A DNA stretch of 36,704 nt from Hellea sp. Its GTDB lineage: Bacteria; Pseudomonadota; Alphaproteobacteria; Caulobacterales; Maricaulaceae. The notes under the pieces are model-generated. The model was not told where the DNA came from and searched no databases. It worked only from the letters and a program-made list of their open reading frames with translations. The position numbers were made by a program, and so were the translations under genes. The first letter of the stretch is position 1, and each line of letters opens with the position of its first letter. The stretch covers positions 1 to 36,704 of the forward strand of contig JAHDBU010000008.1 of the NCBI GenBank assembly GCA_020630275.1. The letters are read 5' to 3'. Positions 19,148 to 29,312 of this stretch are shown piece by piece.

Positions 19148-20530
19148 TTACTGACATCTTTGTCGCGCACGCTTTTTATCTTTGGCAAGTTGAGTTTCCG
19201 AGATGACAATAATATCACTCGCCCGTCGCCATTGAGCCGTGCCACGCTGTAAGTCTTCTTTTGCCCGTCGAGCAAAAGACAAAGACCTGTGGAAACAACT
19301 CATAGCGTATGACTGTTCAGCGATGGCATATTTTGCCAGCGGTTCTTGTCCGGCTTTCCCATAAGCCTGCGAAAGGTAATACCAACCGGCAGAGTTTTTG
19401 GGTTCTGTAACCAATGCTGACTTCAAAAGCGCTATTGCCTCTTCTGTCTTATCATTAGAGGGTAGATCCATCAGAGCTTGCGCGGCTGAAATTTTGAACA
19501 ATGGTGCATCTGGCTTGAGGCTCATAGCCTTTCTAATCGGACCAATAGACTCTTCCCCGCGACCGCTCTCATAAAGGATTTGCCACTTTAACTCATGATA
19601 GTAAGGATTCTCAGGATCGGTTTCGATGAGGGCATTAATTTCGTTAAGTGCATTCTTTAAACTCGCCCCCTTGTAATAGGTCACAGCACGGGCATATCTC
19701 GCTTGATCTGATGTGTCGGACAAGGGATATCGGCTGAATACAGATTGTTGCCCATCTAGAAAGCCCCGCAATTTAGCCTGTGCCATTTCCAGTTTATACA
19801 CGTCCTCTTCACTATCCGGTTTATCCGTGTACGGGCTTTCGTCAACGACTTCGCGAAGTGCGTCAATCCGGTTGCTCGAAAGGGGGTGACTTCGGAAGTA
19901 GGGGCGACGCTTCGAATTAGAGAGGACTTCCTGGTAACGAAATTTTTCAAAGAACTGAATAAGGCCTTTCCCTGATTGGCCGGTCGTTTCCAAATATTGC
20001 GCAGCGTATTGGTCGGCTGCAGATTCATTTACTCTAGTATAAGCCAAGACTTCTAATGTACCGAATTGTGGTGCGCCTGCTATAATCGCACTGCCTGCGG
20101 CACCTTCACCAGCAAGAATTGCTGCCAAGCCAAGGCCGGCTGCAATCAACATTGATCCATATGCGCTTCGTGTTCCATAATCGCTACGAACCAGGTGACC
20201 CCCCGCGATATGACCGGCCTCATGGGCTATGACGCCTTTCAGTTGATTCGGCGTATGAGACTCAAGAATAAGACCCGTATGAAGGAAAATGTTTTGCCCC
20301 CGTGTGACAAACGCGTTTAAGGATTTGTCATTTACGATGTAGATATCGACGGCCTTGGGGTCCATTCCCCCCGCGCGTATCAAAGGCTCAGAGAACTCCC
20401 TGAGTGTTTCCTCTATTTCTGTGTCTCTAATAAGTGATTGCGCATACGCGGAACTTACTGAAAACCAACAGAGGGCGATGACCGTAAATATTTGCGCGAA
20501 AAGGGCGGAAAAACGATTGTTGCGGTCCAT
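19148..20530 (-). CDS. M48 family metalloprotease with C-terminal TPR-like region (BepA-like)
   Basis: Zinc motif 'GVIAHEAGHIAGGH', 'NESAADQYAAQYLETTG', 'RSHPLSSNRI'; repeated helical TPR-like segments. Confidence 0.92.
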   Translation of the reverse strand: MDRNNRFSALFAQIFTVIALCWFSVSSAYAQSLIRDTEIEETLREFSEPLIRAGGMDPKAVDIYIVNDKSLNAFVTRGQNIFLHTGLILESHTPNQLKGVIAHEAGHIAGGHLVRSDYGTRSAYGSMLIAAGLGLAAILAGEGAAGSAIIAGAPQFGTLEVLAYTRVNESAADQYAAQYLETTGQSGKGLIQFFEKFRYQEVLSNSKRRPYFRSHPLSSNRIDALREVVDESPYTDKPDSEEDVYKLEMAQAKLRGFLDGQQSVFSRYPLSDTSDQARYARAVTYYKGASLKNALNEINALIETDPENPYYHELKWQILYESGRGEESIGPIRKAMSLKPDAPLFKISAAQALMDLPSNDKTEEAIALLKSALVTEPKNSAGWYYLSQAYGKAGQEPLAKYAIAEQSYAMSCFHRSLSFARRAKEDLQRGTAQWRRASDIIVISETQLAKDKKRARQRCQ

Positions 20531-20641
20531 AGACAGAGTCCGAATTAAAATTTAATTTACAAGCCCTATATAGCCATTTTCGTCTGAATGAGTGGTAACA
20601 AAATAGTGTCGAGTGCAGTAAATGACTGTTATTTAATGAAT

Positions 20642-23356
20642 CTAACTCTTTCGGCTCCACCATCCCACGCGTTTCTTACCGGCCTTTTTCTTCTCTTGCG
20701 GTTTTGTCTCTTTCTCGGGCTCCACAGCATCGGCCTTTTTCTTGCGCGAGCGAGTCGGTTTCTTTGGCTTATCTTCCGTCTTCTTTTCGGTCTCTTCAGC
20801 TTTTGCAGTACGAGATGGTGCTTTGCGTCGGGTAGTCGATTTTGTTGCCTTCGGCTTGGGGGCATCTGACGTTACGACATCGTTATCATCTGATGGTTTT
20901 TCAGATGATGCGGCCTTTGTTTTTGACTTAGGCTTTTCCTCGTCCTTTTTTGTGTCTGTCTTTGTCTTCGCCTTAGCGGGCGCCCGACGGCGTGTCTTTT
21001 TCGGAGTAGCGTCATCACCGTCAATTTTTGCGTCTTCTACCTCAGCGGATTTTTCTGCCTTTTTGGATGAGCGCCGACGTCTAGATTTGGGCTTGTCAGT
21101 CTTATCGCCGTCTTCATCTGTTGTGGCGCCTTTCTCATCTTTTTGTGTTTCCGATTTATCAGAGTCTGTATCTTTTGATTTTTTCGGAGTCCGACGTCGG
21201 CGAGACTTTGGCTTTTCGTCTGAGCCTGTCTCATCTTTGTCAGAGTTATTGTTTTCTTCGTTGGAGTTTTCCTCGACATTTTCATCTGAGGTTTTACGAC
21301 GACGACCGCCGCGGCGCCCCCGACGCCGACGCTTTCTCGGTGTATCTTCGTCGTCCTCATCCTCTGGCTCGTCACTGCTTTCGGATTTATCCTTGGAATT
21401 ACCCTTTTTAGAAGATTTGTCTCTCTTGGACTTTTCTTTCTTAAGTTCTTTCTCAATCTCCGCCAGAGGGTCTTCGTTTTTCCCGGTTCTCTTTTCTTCG
21501 ATCACGAGTTCAAATTGTGGCGACATCATTTCCGGATCGGCCTCGACCACCGCATACATGCTGAACTTGTCATGAATTTCCTGCAGCTCATCCCGTTTAT
21601 GGTTGAGGATGAATGCGGCAACATCAGGTGCTACTCTCAGTTTGGCTTTCTCCGTTTGAGCTCGCGCTGCCAGCTCTTCAAGCGCACGTAAGGCCTTAAG
21701 CGCACTGGATTCAATCGTTCGTTTCCTTCCCACACCTTCACAATGTGGACAGGAGATTGTAGAGCCCTCCAACAAGCTTCGACGACGTCTTTGACGAGAG
21801 ATTTCCATCAGGCCAAATTGAGAAATACGCCCGGCCTGTACGCGTGCCCGATCATTGGACAAAGCCTCTTTCATACGCTTTTCGACGGCCCGATTGTTTC
21901 GATACTCATCCATATCAATGAAGTCGATGACGACCAGACCCGCCAGATCCCGCAACCGCATTTGACGGGCGACTTCTTCGGCAGCTTCTAGATTGGTTTT
22001 CAAAGCCGTTCGCTCGACATTGCGTTCTTTAGTCGATCGGCCCGAATTCACGTCCACAGATACAAGGGCTTCGGTCGGATGAATGACCAGATACCCGCCA
22101 GATTTCAATTGAACCACGGATTCCAGGCTATCTTCAATCTGACTTTCCACCTGATAACGCAAGAAAAGAGGTATCTCTTCTTTATACGCTTTCACGTTTT
22201 TCGCATGGCTCGGCATTAGCATTTTGATGAAGTCCTTGGCTGTTTTATAGGCTTCATCGCCTTGAACGAGGACTTCTTTGATGTCTTTGTTGTATAGATC
22301 GCGGATAGATCGCTTCACGAGATTTCCTTCTTCGTGGATCAAAGCCGGCGCGATGGACTCCAAAGTCGTCGATCGTATTGTTTCCCACAACCGACAAAGA
22401 TAATCATAATCCCGTTTGATTTCGGTTTTCGTGCGTTTGGCTCCGGCTGTTCGGACGATGACGCCCATACCTTGCGGCACTTTAAATTCGGAAACGATAG
22501 ATTTCAGGCGTTTACGATCCGAGCCGTTTGAAATTTTACGTGAAATTCCGCCGCCTTTTGGGGTGTTGGGCATAAGCACACAATAACGACCGGCCAAGGA
22601 TAAATAGGTCGTCATGGCTGCGCCCTTATTGCCGCGTTCTTCCTTGACGACCTGGATTAGAAGTATCTGACCGCGTTTTATGACTTCCTGAATTTTGTAT
22701 TTGTGACGGAAGGAGCGCGAGCGTCTTTGATGAGCTGTCTTTTCCTGCTCATCCGCTACATCTTCATCGGCATCCGTAACCAGGCTCTCAACATTGGCAG
22801 ATTTTTTAGACCGTCTTTTACTTTTTTTCTTTTTGCCTTTGTTGTTGTCTTTAGCCGCAAGTTCGTCATCCGCATCGCTATCTATGTCGTCGCCTTTTTC
22901 GGCATCTGAATCGGCAATGGACTCACCGTCCTCGGAGGTTTCGTCGGCCACCTCGACCCCATCTTCTTCGAATTCTGTTTCCTCCTCACCTGTTTCCGGA
23001 TCTTGATGTTCTGCGGCTTCCGCCTCCGCATCATCTTCAGCTTCTTCCTCAGCAGCACGTTCTTTTGCTTCAGCCTCTTCAGCTTCCAGCAAGGCCATGC
23101 GGTCTTCGTAGGGGATTTGGTAATAGTCGGGATGAATTTCGCTAAAAGCCAGAAAGCCGTGGCGATTACCACCATATTCAACAAATGCAGCCTGCAGAGA
23201 GGGCTCAACCCTTGTCACTCTTGCGAGGTAAAGATTTCCTCTTAATTGTTTTTTGGCTGCACTTTCAAAGTCAAGTTCGTCAACTTTCGTTCCGTCGACG
23301 ATCACAACCCGGGTCTCTTCCGGGTGGCCGGCGTCGATTAACATTCTTTTTGTCAT
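20642..23356 (-). CDS. rne: Ribonuclease E/G family (RNase E) with acidic insertion in the S1 region and a basic/acidic disordered C-terminal tail
   Basis: 'MTKRMLIDAGHPEETRVVIVDGTKVDELDFE', 'GNLYLARVTRVEPSLQAAFVEYGGNRHGFLAFSEIHPDYYQIP', 'VSVDVNSGRSTKERNVERTALKTNLEAAEEVARQMRLRDLAGLVVIDFIDMDE', 'CPHCEGVGR'. Confidence 0.97.
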   Translation of the reverse strand: MTKRMLIDAGHPEETRVVIVDGTKVDELDFESAAKKQLRGNLYLARVTRVEPSLQAAFVEYGGNRHGFLAFSEIHPDYYQIPYEDRMALLEAEEAEAKERAAEEEAEDDAEAEAAEHQDPETGEEETEFEEDGVEVADETSEDGESIADSDAEKGDDIDSDADDELAAKDNNKGKKKKSKRRSKKSANVESLVTDADEDVADEQEKTAHQRRSRSFRHKYKIQEVIKRGQILLIQVVKEERGNKGAAMTTYLSLAGRYCVLMPNTPKGGGISRKISNGSDRKRLKSIVSEFKVPQGMGVIVRTAGAKRTKTEIKRDYDYLCRLWETIRSTTLESIAPALIHEEGNLVKRSIRDLYNKDIKEVLVQGDEAYKTAKDFIKMLMPSHAKNVKAYKEEIPLFLRYQVESQIEDSLESVVQLKSGGYLVIHPTEALVSVDVNSGRSTKERNVERTALKTNLEAAEEVARQMRLRDLAGLVVIDFIDMDEYRNNRAVEKRMKEALSNDRARVQAGRISQFGLMEISRQRRRRSLLEGSTISCPHCEGVGRKRTIESSALKALRALEELAARAQTEKAKLRVAPDVAAFILNHKRDELQEIHDKFSMYAVVEADPEMMSPQFELVIEEKRTGKNEDPLAEIEKELKKEKSKRDKSSKKGNSKDKSESSDEPEDEDDEDTPRKRRRRGRRGGRRRKTSDENVEENSNEENNNSDKDETGSDEKPKSRRRRTPKKSKDTDSDKSETQKDEKGATTDEDGDKTDKPKSRRRRSSKKAEKSAEVEDAKIDGDDATPKKTRRRAPAKAKTKTDTKKDEEKPKSKTKAASSEKPSDDNDVVTSDAPKPKATKSTTRRKAPSRTAKAEETEKKTEDKPKKPTRSRKKKADAVEPEKETKPQEKKKAGKKRVGWWSRKS

Positions 23357-23721
23357 TAATTTCTCCGAAAAGCCCCGAAACCGACGTTTTTCGCGCCAAT
23401 GTGGCTGCGCTCCAAGTCGTGAGAGGGCTTAGGTTCTTGTTTCGATTTTCGGATATAGCAGAGCCGGAGTGCCGCATTGCGCACATCCTGTCGTTCAACA
23501 TTTCGAGCTCTGAATACATCATAATCCTGTGAATGCCGCGATATCATTGCGGCTTTTAATAACCGGAAATAGAATCCGATAATGGCTCATAGCACTAACG
23601 CGTTCATACAAGCAAAGCATTTATAAGATGTTGCCGACAAATTTCAGTTCCAAGTGCGTTTGGTAACAGAATTCTAACACTCTGCTCACTATTAAGAGTT
23701 TGTTTATTATGAGGTCTAGTC

Positions 23722-24870
23722 TTGCGCTTAGGCGTTTATATCATTCTCTTGAGTTTTGTTTGGACAATGACTGCCTTTGCTGGCGAAGTCATGGATATTA
23801 AGGCCGAACAAACAGCGTCAGAGGAAGCAAAAGTCAATTTTTCGGTGCGGGATATAAGCAAGGCAGATGTCAAAATTTTTGAAATTTCAGGAGACAAGCC
23901 CAGAATCGTTGTCGATATCGCCGACGCTAACTCGAACCTTCTGAGGTCAGGAAGTTACAAACAATCTTACGAGGAATCGGTCGTTAGCATACGCGGCGCA
24001 ATTCGTCCGAACAAAACAATCCGGTTTGTGGTTGATCTTCTTCCGGGTTCTAAACTGCAGTCAAAGCAAATCAGGCATGATCAGATTCAGCTAGTGATCG
24101 AAACGATTGAAACAAAACCAAAGTCCCGACTTGAATTTGCGTCCACTGAGAAAATTGTAAAAACTTCGTCAAAAGTTCCTATACCGAGAATTAAGCCCAA
24201 AGTTGAACACAAGCCCGTTATTGTCATTGATGCCGGTCACGGTGGCCATGATCCGGGAGCTTTGGGGACTAAGGGACTCCGGGAGAAGAGAGTGACCTTG
24301 AAAGCTGCCCTTGAGTTGAAGCGGCAACTGCTGTTGACAGGGCGTTACAAAGTCGTCCTAACACGATCAAGCGATCGTTACGTTGAACATGATGATCGAC
24401 TGCGGGTAGCTCGGGCAAATAATGCCGACCTATTTATCTCAATTCATGCCGATGCAACCGAAGGAAAAACAGCGCGTGGGGCCTCGGTTTACACATTGGC
24501 AGACAGGGCCAAAAATCGCTCTAAACGCATTGTGAATTCCCAAAATTGGATCATGGATGTCAATTTGTCGGAACAGACAGACAAAGTCGGAGATATTCTT
24601 GTAGATCTGGCTCAAAGGAATACGGCCACGCAATCGACTAAGTTTGCAGATATATTAATCTCAAAACTGGGAACATCTACGCATTTGCTGAGGAATACAC
24701 ACAGACGGGCAGGATATTATGTCCTGCTTGCTCCAGACGTCCCGGCAGTTCTACTGGAACTTGGTTTTATCTCAAATCCTACCGATGAACGCCTTTTGAA
24801 TTCGGATACTCATCGTCGCAATCTCATGACATCGGTGACCTCTGCTATTAACACCTATTTTAGTCGTTAA
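23722..24870 (+). CDS. N-acetylmuramoyl-L-alanine amidase (AmiC-type, AMIN-like N-terminal domain)
   Basis: 'VIVIDAGHGGHDPGALGTKGLREKRVTLKAALELKRQL', 'LFISIHADA', 'PAVLLELGFISNPTDERLL'. Confidence 0.95.
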   Translation: MRLGVYIILLSFVWTMTAFAGEVMDIKAEQTASEEAKVNFSVRDISKADVKIFEISGDKPRIVVDIADANSNLLRSGSYKQSYEESVVSIRGAIRPNKTIRFVVDLLPGSKLQSKQIRHDQIQLVIETIETKPKSRLEFASTEKIVKTSSKVPIPRIKPKVEHKPVIVIDAGHGGHDPGALGTKGLREKRVTLKAALELKRQLLLTGRYKVVLTRSSDRYVEHDDRLRVARANNADLFISIHADATEGKTARGASVYTLADRAKNRSKRIVNSQNWIMDVNLSEQTDKVGDILVDLAQRNTATQSTKFADILISKLGTSTHLLRNTHRRAGYYVLLAPDVPAVLLELGFISNPTDERLLNSDTHRRNLMTSVTSAINTYFSR

Positions 24871-24974
24871 ACGGGTGACATCTGAGCCAAATTCGGCCAT
24901 TTTCATATGGATGAATCATTCAAGCCTTAAAAGCGCCGTAATCAATGCGCAAATTGGGGTGAAAAGGAATTACG

Positions 24975-27737
24975 ATGTCCGCTGTAAAAAAGATATTTTC
25001 TTGGCGCGTCTTTAAGTGGCTGCTGTTAATAGGCCTCTTTATAGGTGTTTGTCTTTTTATCTTTGTCCTTGTTTTTGTCTTGCGCGCCTCGAAGGATTTA
25101 CCGTCGCCGGAGGCGCTGGCTGAATATGCCCCACCGGTCATGACTCGGGTTCACGCGGGTGATGGAAAACTTATTCAGGAATATGCAGAGCAGCACCGCG
25201 TTTTTGTGCCTATTGAGTCGATCCCCAAGAAAGTCCAGCATGCCTTTGTCGCAGCTGAGGATCAGCGATTTTACTCGCATGACGGTTTTGACAGTCGGGG
25301 ATTTACCCGGGCTATGATCTCCAATGTCGGGAACAAACTTCGAGGGCGCAGACTTGAGGGTGCGTCCACAATCACGCAACAGGTCGCCAAGAACATTCTG
25401 GTTGGCAATGAGTATAGTGTGGCCCGTAAGGTGAGAGAAATCATCACCGCTCGCCGCATGGAAAAAGTCATGGATAAAGATCACATCCTTGAGCTTTATC
25501 TCAACGAAATTTATTTGGGAGATCGCTCCTATGGTGTTGCAGCAGCGGCCTTAAATTACTTTGGTAAGTCATTGGAAGAATTGAATTTATCAGAAATCGG
25601 GTATTTGGCCGCCCTGCCTAAAGCCCCCAATAATTACGATCTTAGTAAACAAAAAGACAGGGCTATGGCCCGCCGGGATTATGTTCTCAACCGCATGGTT
25701 GAAGACGAATACATTTCCAGAGACGAGGCAGATAAAGCACGAACACTGGATCTTGAAAACATAAAGCGCCTGACCGGAGAGGAATTCCTGGCATCAGGAT
25801 ACTTTGTAGAAGAGGCCCGAAAAAAGATTTTTTCGATGTATGGAGAAGAAGAGCTCTATCAGGGCGGTCTTTCGATCCGGACAACTCTCGATACAAATTT
25901 ACAGCTAATTGGTCGAAGAGCCATCCGAAATGGCCTCGAGGCATATGACAAAAGATATGGATATCGTGGCCCGCTTGGGAACTTTGAAAATTTCGACGAT
26001 TGGAAAACCCGTTTGGATGAATTTGAAGCCCCGAAGGATATTGAAGATTGGCGTGTGGCACTCGTTTTGGAGACCAGTGCTAAAGCGGCCAAGTTGGGAC
26101 TAGCGAAAAAGTCTGATGAAGAAGCAAGACTAGAGCAGGGAACTCTGTCATTCGATGATATGAAATGGGCGCGCCCAGTGAAAGATAATAAGCCTGGTGC
26201 GGCACCGAAGCAGTTGGATAATGTGCTGGAGCTGGGTGACGTAATCCTCGTTTCCAAGAAAGCTAAATCTGAAAACAAATGGATTTTGCAACAAATCCCT
26301 GAAGTAAATGGGGGCTTGATGGCAATGGATCCTCATACTGGCAGAGTGCTTGCGCTTGTAGGCGGCTATAGCTTCCAACAAAACCAATTTAATCGCGCTA
26401 CTCAGGCTCTGCGGCAGCCCGGATCATCTTTCAAACCATTCGTTTATGCGGCAGCTCTAGACCAAGGCTGGACACCCGCTGATCAAGTTCTGGACGCGCC
26501 ATTTGTCATCAAACGAGACGATGAAAAATGCTTCGAAAATGAACTCGGTCGCTTGGAACTTAGACCTGTAGATGAGGATGGCCAAGAAGTGCCGCTGGCG
26601 GATGATTACGAGCCAGCTGAGGAAGACGCTAAGGAGTGTGAACGTTTCTACAAGCCAGGGAACTATGCGGAGGGCCGATTTTACGGATTGAGCACGCTAC
26701 GCTTAGGTGTGGAGAAATCTCGTAACGCAATGACGGTTCGCCTAGCCAATGACATTGGTATGGCCGAGATTATGGAGTACGGTAAAAAGTTCGACATCTA
26801 TGATGATCCAAAACCAGAATTGGGTTGGGTGTTGGGTGCTGGCGAGACGACAATGATGCGTTTATCTGCCGCTTATTCGACCCTGATTAATGGTGGAAAG
26901 CAGGTTAAGCCTTATATTCTTGATCGCGTGCAGGATGGAAAAGGTAAAACCGTGTATGTGGAGGGCAACGTGTTGTGTCAAAATTGCGCGGCCGATGAAT
27001 GGGACGGAGGTCCTGCGCCCGATTTGCCCGATAACAGGCCGCAGGTAATTGACCCGGTCACAGCCTATCAAGTTACCTACATGCTTCAAGGTGTAGTCGA
27101 GAATGGAACAGGGATCATTATTAAATCTTTAGGGCGCCCACTTGGTGGAAAAACCGGAACCACAAATGACTATAAAGATGCTTGGTTTATGGGTTTTTCA
27201 CCCGATCTGGTGGTTGGCGTGTATGTCGGTTATGACAACCCACGCGGCTTAAATAATGAGGCGGGCTCGAAAGCTGCAGCGCCTATTTTCAAAGAGTTTA
27301 TGCAATATGCCCTGAAAGATAAGTCAGCTGTTCCATTTCGGATTCCGGAGGGCGTGTCATTTTCTCCGATAAATCGTAACACAGGCGAGCCGTCATTCAT
27401 TGGCGCACCCGAATATATACTGGAGGCTTTTAAACCAGGGACTGAGCCAACGGTTGGGGAAAGATCAAGCACAATTAGAATTGGGACTGGATCCGATACT
27501 TTTGTACCGAATATAGGACTTACAAACATTCCCACGCCAACGGTTGCTAAGGAAGAGCTGATGGAGCGTAAGCCCGACCTTAACAAGCCTGTTGACGGAA
27601 CGTCGACAAACCCTGATAAGCCCGCAACTGGAGAACCTACAGTTCCTCTTCCGAAACCTACTTTGCCAGAGGTGCCCGTTACCGAAGAGGCAAACGAAGA
27701 TGAGTTGGAGGAAGAACTGGACGACGGATTATACTAG
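24975..27737 (+). CDS. mrcA: Penicillin-binding protein 1A (class A)
   Basis: Transglycosylase motif 'AFVAAEDQRFYSHDGFDSRGFTRAM', 'EGASTITQQVAKN', transpeptidase 'RQPGSSFKPFVY', 'GKTGTTNDYKDAWFMGFSPDLVVGVYVGYDNP'. Confidence 0.97.
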   Translation: MSAVKKIFSWRVFKWLLLIGLFIGVCLFIFVLVFVLRASKDLPSPEALAEYAPPVMTRVHAGDGKLIQEYAEQHRVFVPIESIPKKVQHAFVAAEDQRFYSHDGFDSRGFTRAMISNVGNKLRGRRLEGASTITQQVAKNILVGNEYSVARKVREIITARRMEKVMDKDHILELYLNEIYLGDRSYGVAAAALNYFGKSLEELNLSEIGYLAALPKAPNNYDLSKQKDRAMARRDYVLNRMVEDEYISRDEADKARTLDLENIKRLTGEEFLASGYFVEEARKKIFSMYGEEELYQGGLSIRTTLDTNLQLIGRRAIRNGLEAYDKRYGYRGPLGNFENFDDWKTRLDEFEAPKDIEDWRVALVLETSAKAAKLGLAKKSDEEARLEQGTLSFDDMKWARPVKDNKPGAAPKQLDNVLELGDVILVSKKAKSENKWILQQIPEVNGGLMAMDPHTGRVLALVGGYSFQQNQFNRATQALRQPGSSFKPFVYAAALDQGWTPADQVLDAPFVIKRDDEKCFENELGRLELRPVDEDGQEVPLADDYEPAEEDAKECERFYKPGNYAEGRFYGLSTLRLGVEKSRNAMTVRLANDIGMAEIMEYGKKFDIYDDPKPELGWVLGAGETTMMRLSAAYSTLINGGKQVKPYILDRVQDGKGKTVYVEGNVLCQNCAADEWDGGPAPDLPDNRPQVIDPVTAYQVTYMLQGVVENGTGIIIKSLGRPLGGKTGTTNDYKDAWFMGFSPDLVVGVYVGYDNPRGLNNEAGSKAAAPIFKEFMQYALKDKSAVPFRIPEGVSFSPINRNTGEPSFIGAPEYILEAFKPGTEPTVGERSSTIRIGTGSDTFVPNIGLTNIPTPTVAKEELMERKPDLNKPVDGTSTNPDKPATGEPTVPLPKPTLPEVPVTEEANEDELEEELDDGLY

Positions 27738-27745
27738 AGTTTGAA

Positions 27746-28859
27746 ATGCGCGCAGAAACAGAACAATTAAAACAGGCCATCGACACCTCGTTATCCTTGT
27801 TACGGAGGCGTCTTTGACTGGGAAACGTCAGAACGCCGTTTAGCAGAATTAAATGCTCTTTCTGAGCAACCTAGTTTTTGGGATAATCCTCAGAAAGCGC
27901 AAAAGCTCATGCGTGAACGTAGCCAGCTTGAGACTGCATTTGAGAATATCAAACATATAGAAACTGACCTCGCTGATACGCTCGAGCTATTAGAGCTGGC
28001 TGAGTTAGAAGGGGACCAAGATCTTATTGATGAGGCTGACGCCGCCCTCAAAGCCCTCAAAGAAAAGAGTTATGAAGCGGAACTGCAAGCCCTTCTTTCC
28101 GGCGAGGCAGACGGAAATGATTGCTTTGTCGAGATCAATCCTGGTGCGGGAGGTACCGAAGCACAAGATTGGGCGCAAATGCTCCTGCGTATGTATCTTC
28201 GTTGGGCCAATATGCGGGGCATGAAAGTAGATGTCCTCGAAGAACAAGCTGGCGACGAGGCTGGTATTAAGTCCGCGACTATCAAGATCAAAGGCGAGAG
28301 TGCCTATGGTTGGTTAAAAAGCGAGTCCGGAGTCCATCGTCTTGTAAGGATTTCACCCTTTGACTCCAATGCCAAGCGTCATACGAGTTTCGCAAGCGTC
28401 TGGGTGTATCCAGAAATCGATGATACTATTGAAATAGAAGTGGCGGAAAGCGACTGCCGAATCGACACATATCGCGCCTCCGGTGCCGGTGGCCAGCACG
28501 TTAATAAAACTGACAGTGCCGTCCGTATTACTCACTTACCGACAGGGATTGTTGTTCAATGTCAAAATGACAGATCTCAGCATAAAAACCGAGCACAGGC
28601 ATGGGATATGTTGCGGGCCCGATTATATGAGCAGGAATTGCAAAGACGCGAAGAGGCCGCACAAAGTGAGGCAGACGCCAAATCCGAAATAGGGTGGGGG
28701 CACCAAATCAGATCATATGTTTTACAGCCTTATCAACTTGTCAAAGATCTTCGCACAAGCGTTGAGACCTCCGACACATCAGGAGTCTTGGACGGCAAAA
28801 TAGACCTTTTCCTTTCCGCTGCGCTGAGCGAAAAGGCAGGTGTTCATGAGAAAGAATAG
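27746..28859 (+). CDS. prfB: Peptide chain release factor 2, with programmed +1 frameshift at the in-frame UGA (27815-27817)
   Basis: ATG 27746 ... CGG AGG CGT CTT TGA C: reading 0-frame to CTT then +1 gives '[52 protein letters not shown]', continuing into the 27909 ORF; '[18 protein letters not shown]' GGQ motif. Confidence 0.97.
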
Positions 28860-28865
28860 TAGAGG

Positions 28866-29312
28866 TTAAGCTGTTTTTGGCTGAACAGACTTAGGCTTGG
28901 CAATTGGAGCGGCCGCTTGTTTGCGACGTGAACATTTTCCGTCGAAGAAAGCGCCGTTTGAAATCGTCAATTTGTCTTGGATGATATCAGCCTGAACATT
29001 GGCGGTTTCTGCGAGTTCTACAAGGCTGGCATTTATTTTACCTGTCACCTTTCCGCGAACTACGACTGACTTCGCTTTGATGTCACCGCTTATGGCGCCT
29101 TGCTCACCAATTGTTATGCCCGAAGCGGTAATATTACCCTCAAGGCGACCATCAATCTGCAAATCTCCGTCTGTGCGAATCTCGCCGATAATTGTGATGT
29201 CTCGGCCGAGTATAGACGGAGCGGAAGCAACCGGTCTGGGTGCCGACTTTTTGGGGGCTTCGCTAGCCGTCGGTGTTGGTTTTGCAGAATTAGAATTGGT
29301 CTTACTGAACAT
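28866..29312 (-). CDS. Bactofilin (polymer-forming cytoskeletal protein)
   Basis: 'SILGRDITIIGEIRTDGDLQIDGRLEGNITASGITIGEQGAISGDIKAKSVVVRGKVTGKI' beta-helix repeats. Confidence 0.94.
   Translation of the reverse strand: MFSKTNSNSAKPTPTASEAPKKSAPRPVASAPSILGRDITIIGEIRTDGDLQIDGRLEGNITASGITIGEQGAISGDIKAKSVVVRGKVTGKINASLVELAETANVQADIIQDKLTISNGAFFDGKCSRRKQAAAPIAKPKSVQPKTA

Noticed and set aside
20742-21575. 277-aa plus-strand ORF antisense to rne (Ser/Phe/Val-rich)
   Set aside because: It mirrors the low-complexity Lys/Arg/Glu/Asp tail of RNase E; composition explains the open frame and there is no recognisable domain.
23533-23556. Hairpin GCCGC...GCGGC followed by TTTT in the rne/amiC intergenic region as a terminator
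   Set aside because: Stem is only ~5 bp with a long loop, and the region lies between divergent genes, where a terminator is not expected.
27738-27908. Possible truncated or frameshifted prfB pseudogene (ORF track starts at 27909)
   Set aside because: The break is the conserved programmed +1 frameshift at CTT-TGA-C, not a disabling mutation.
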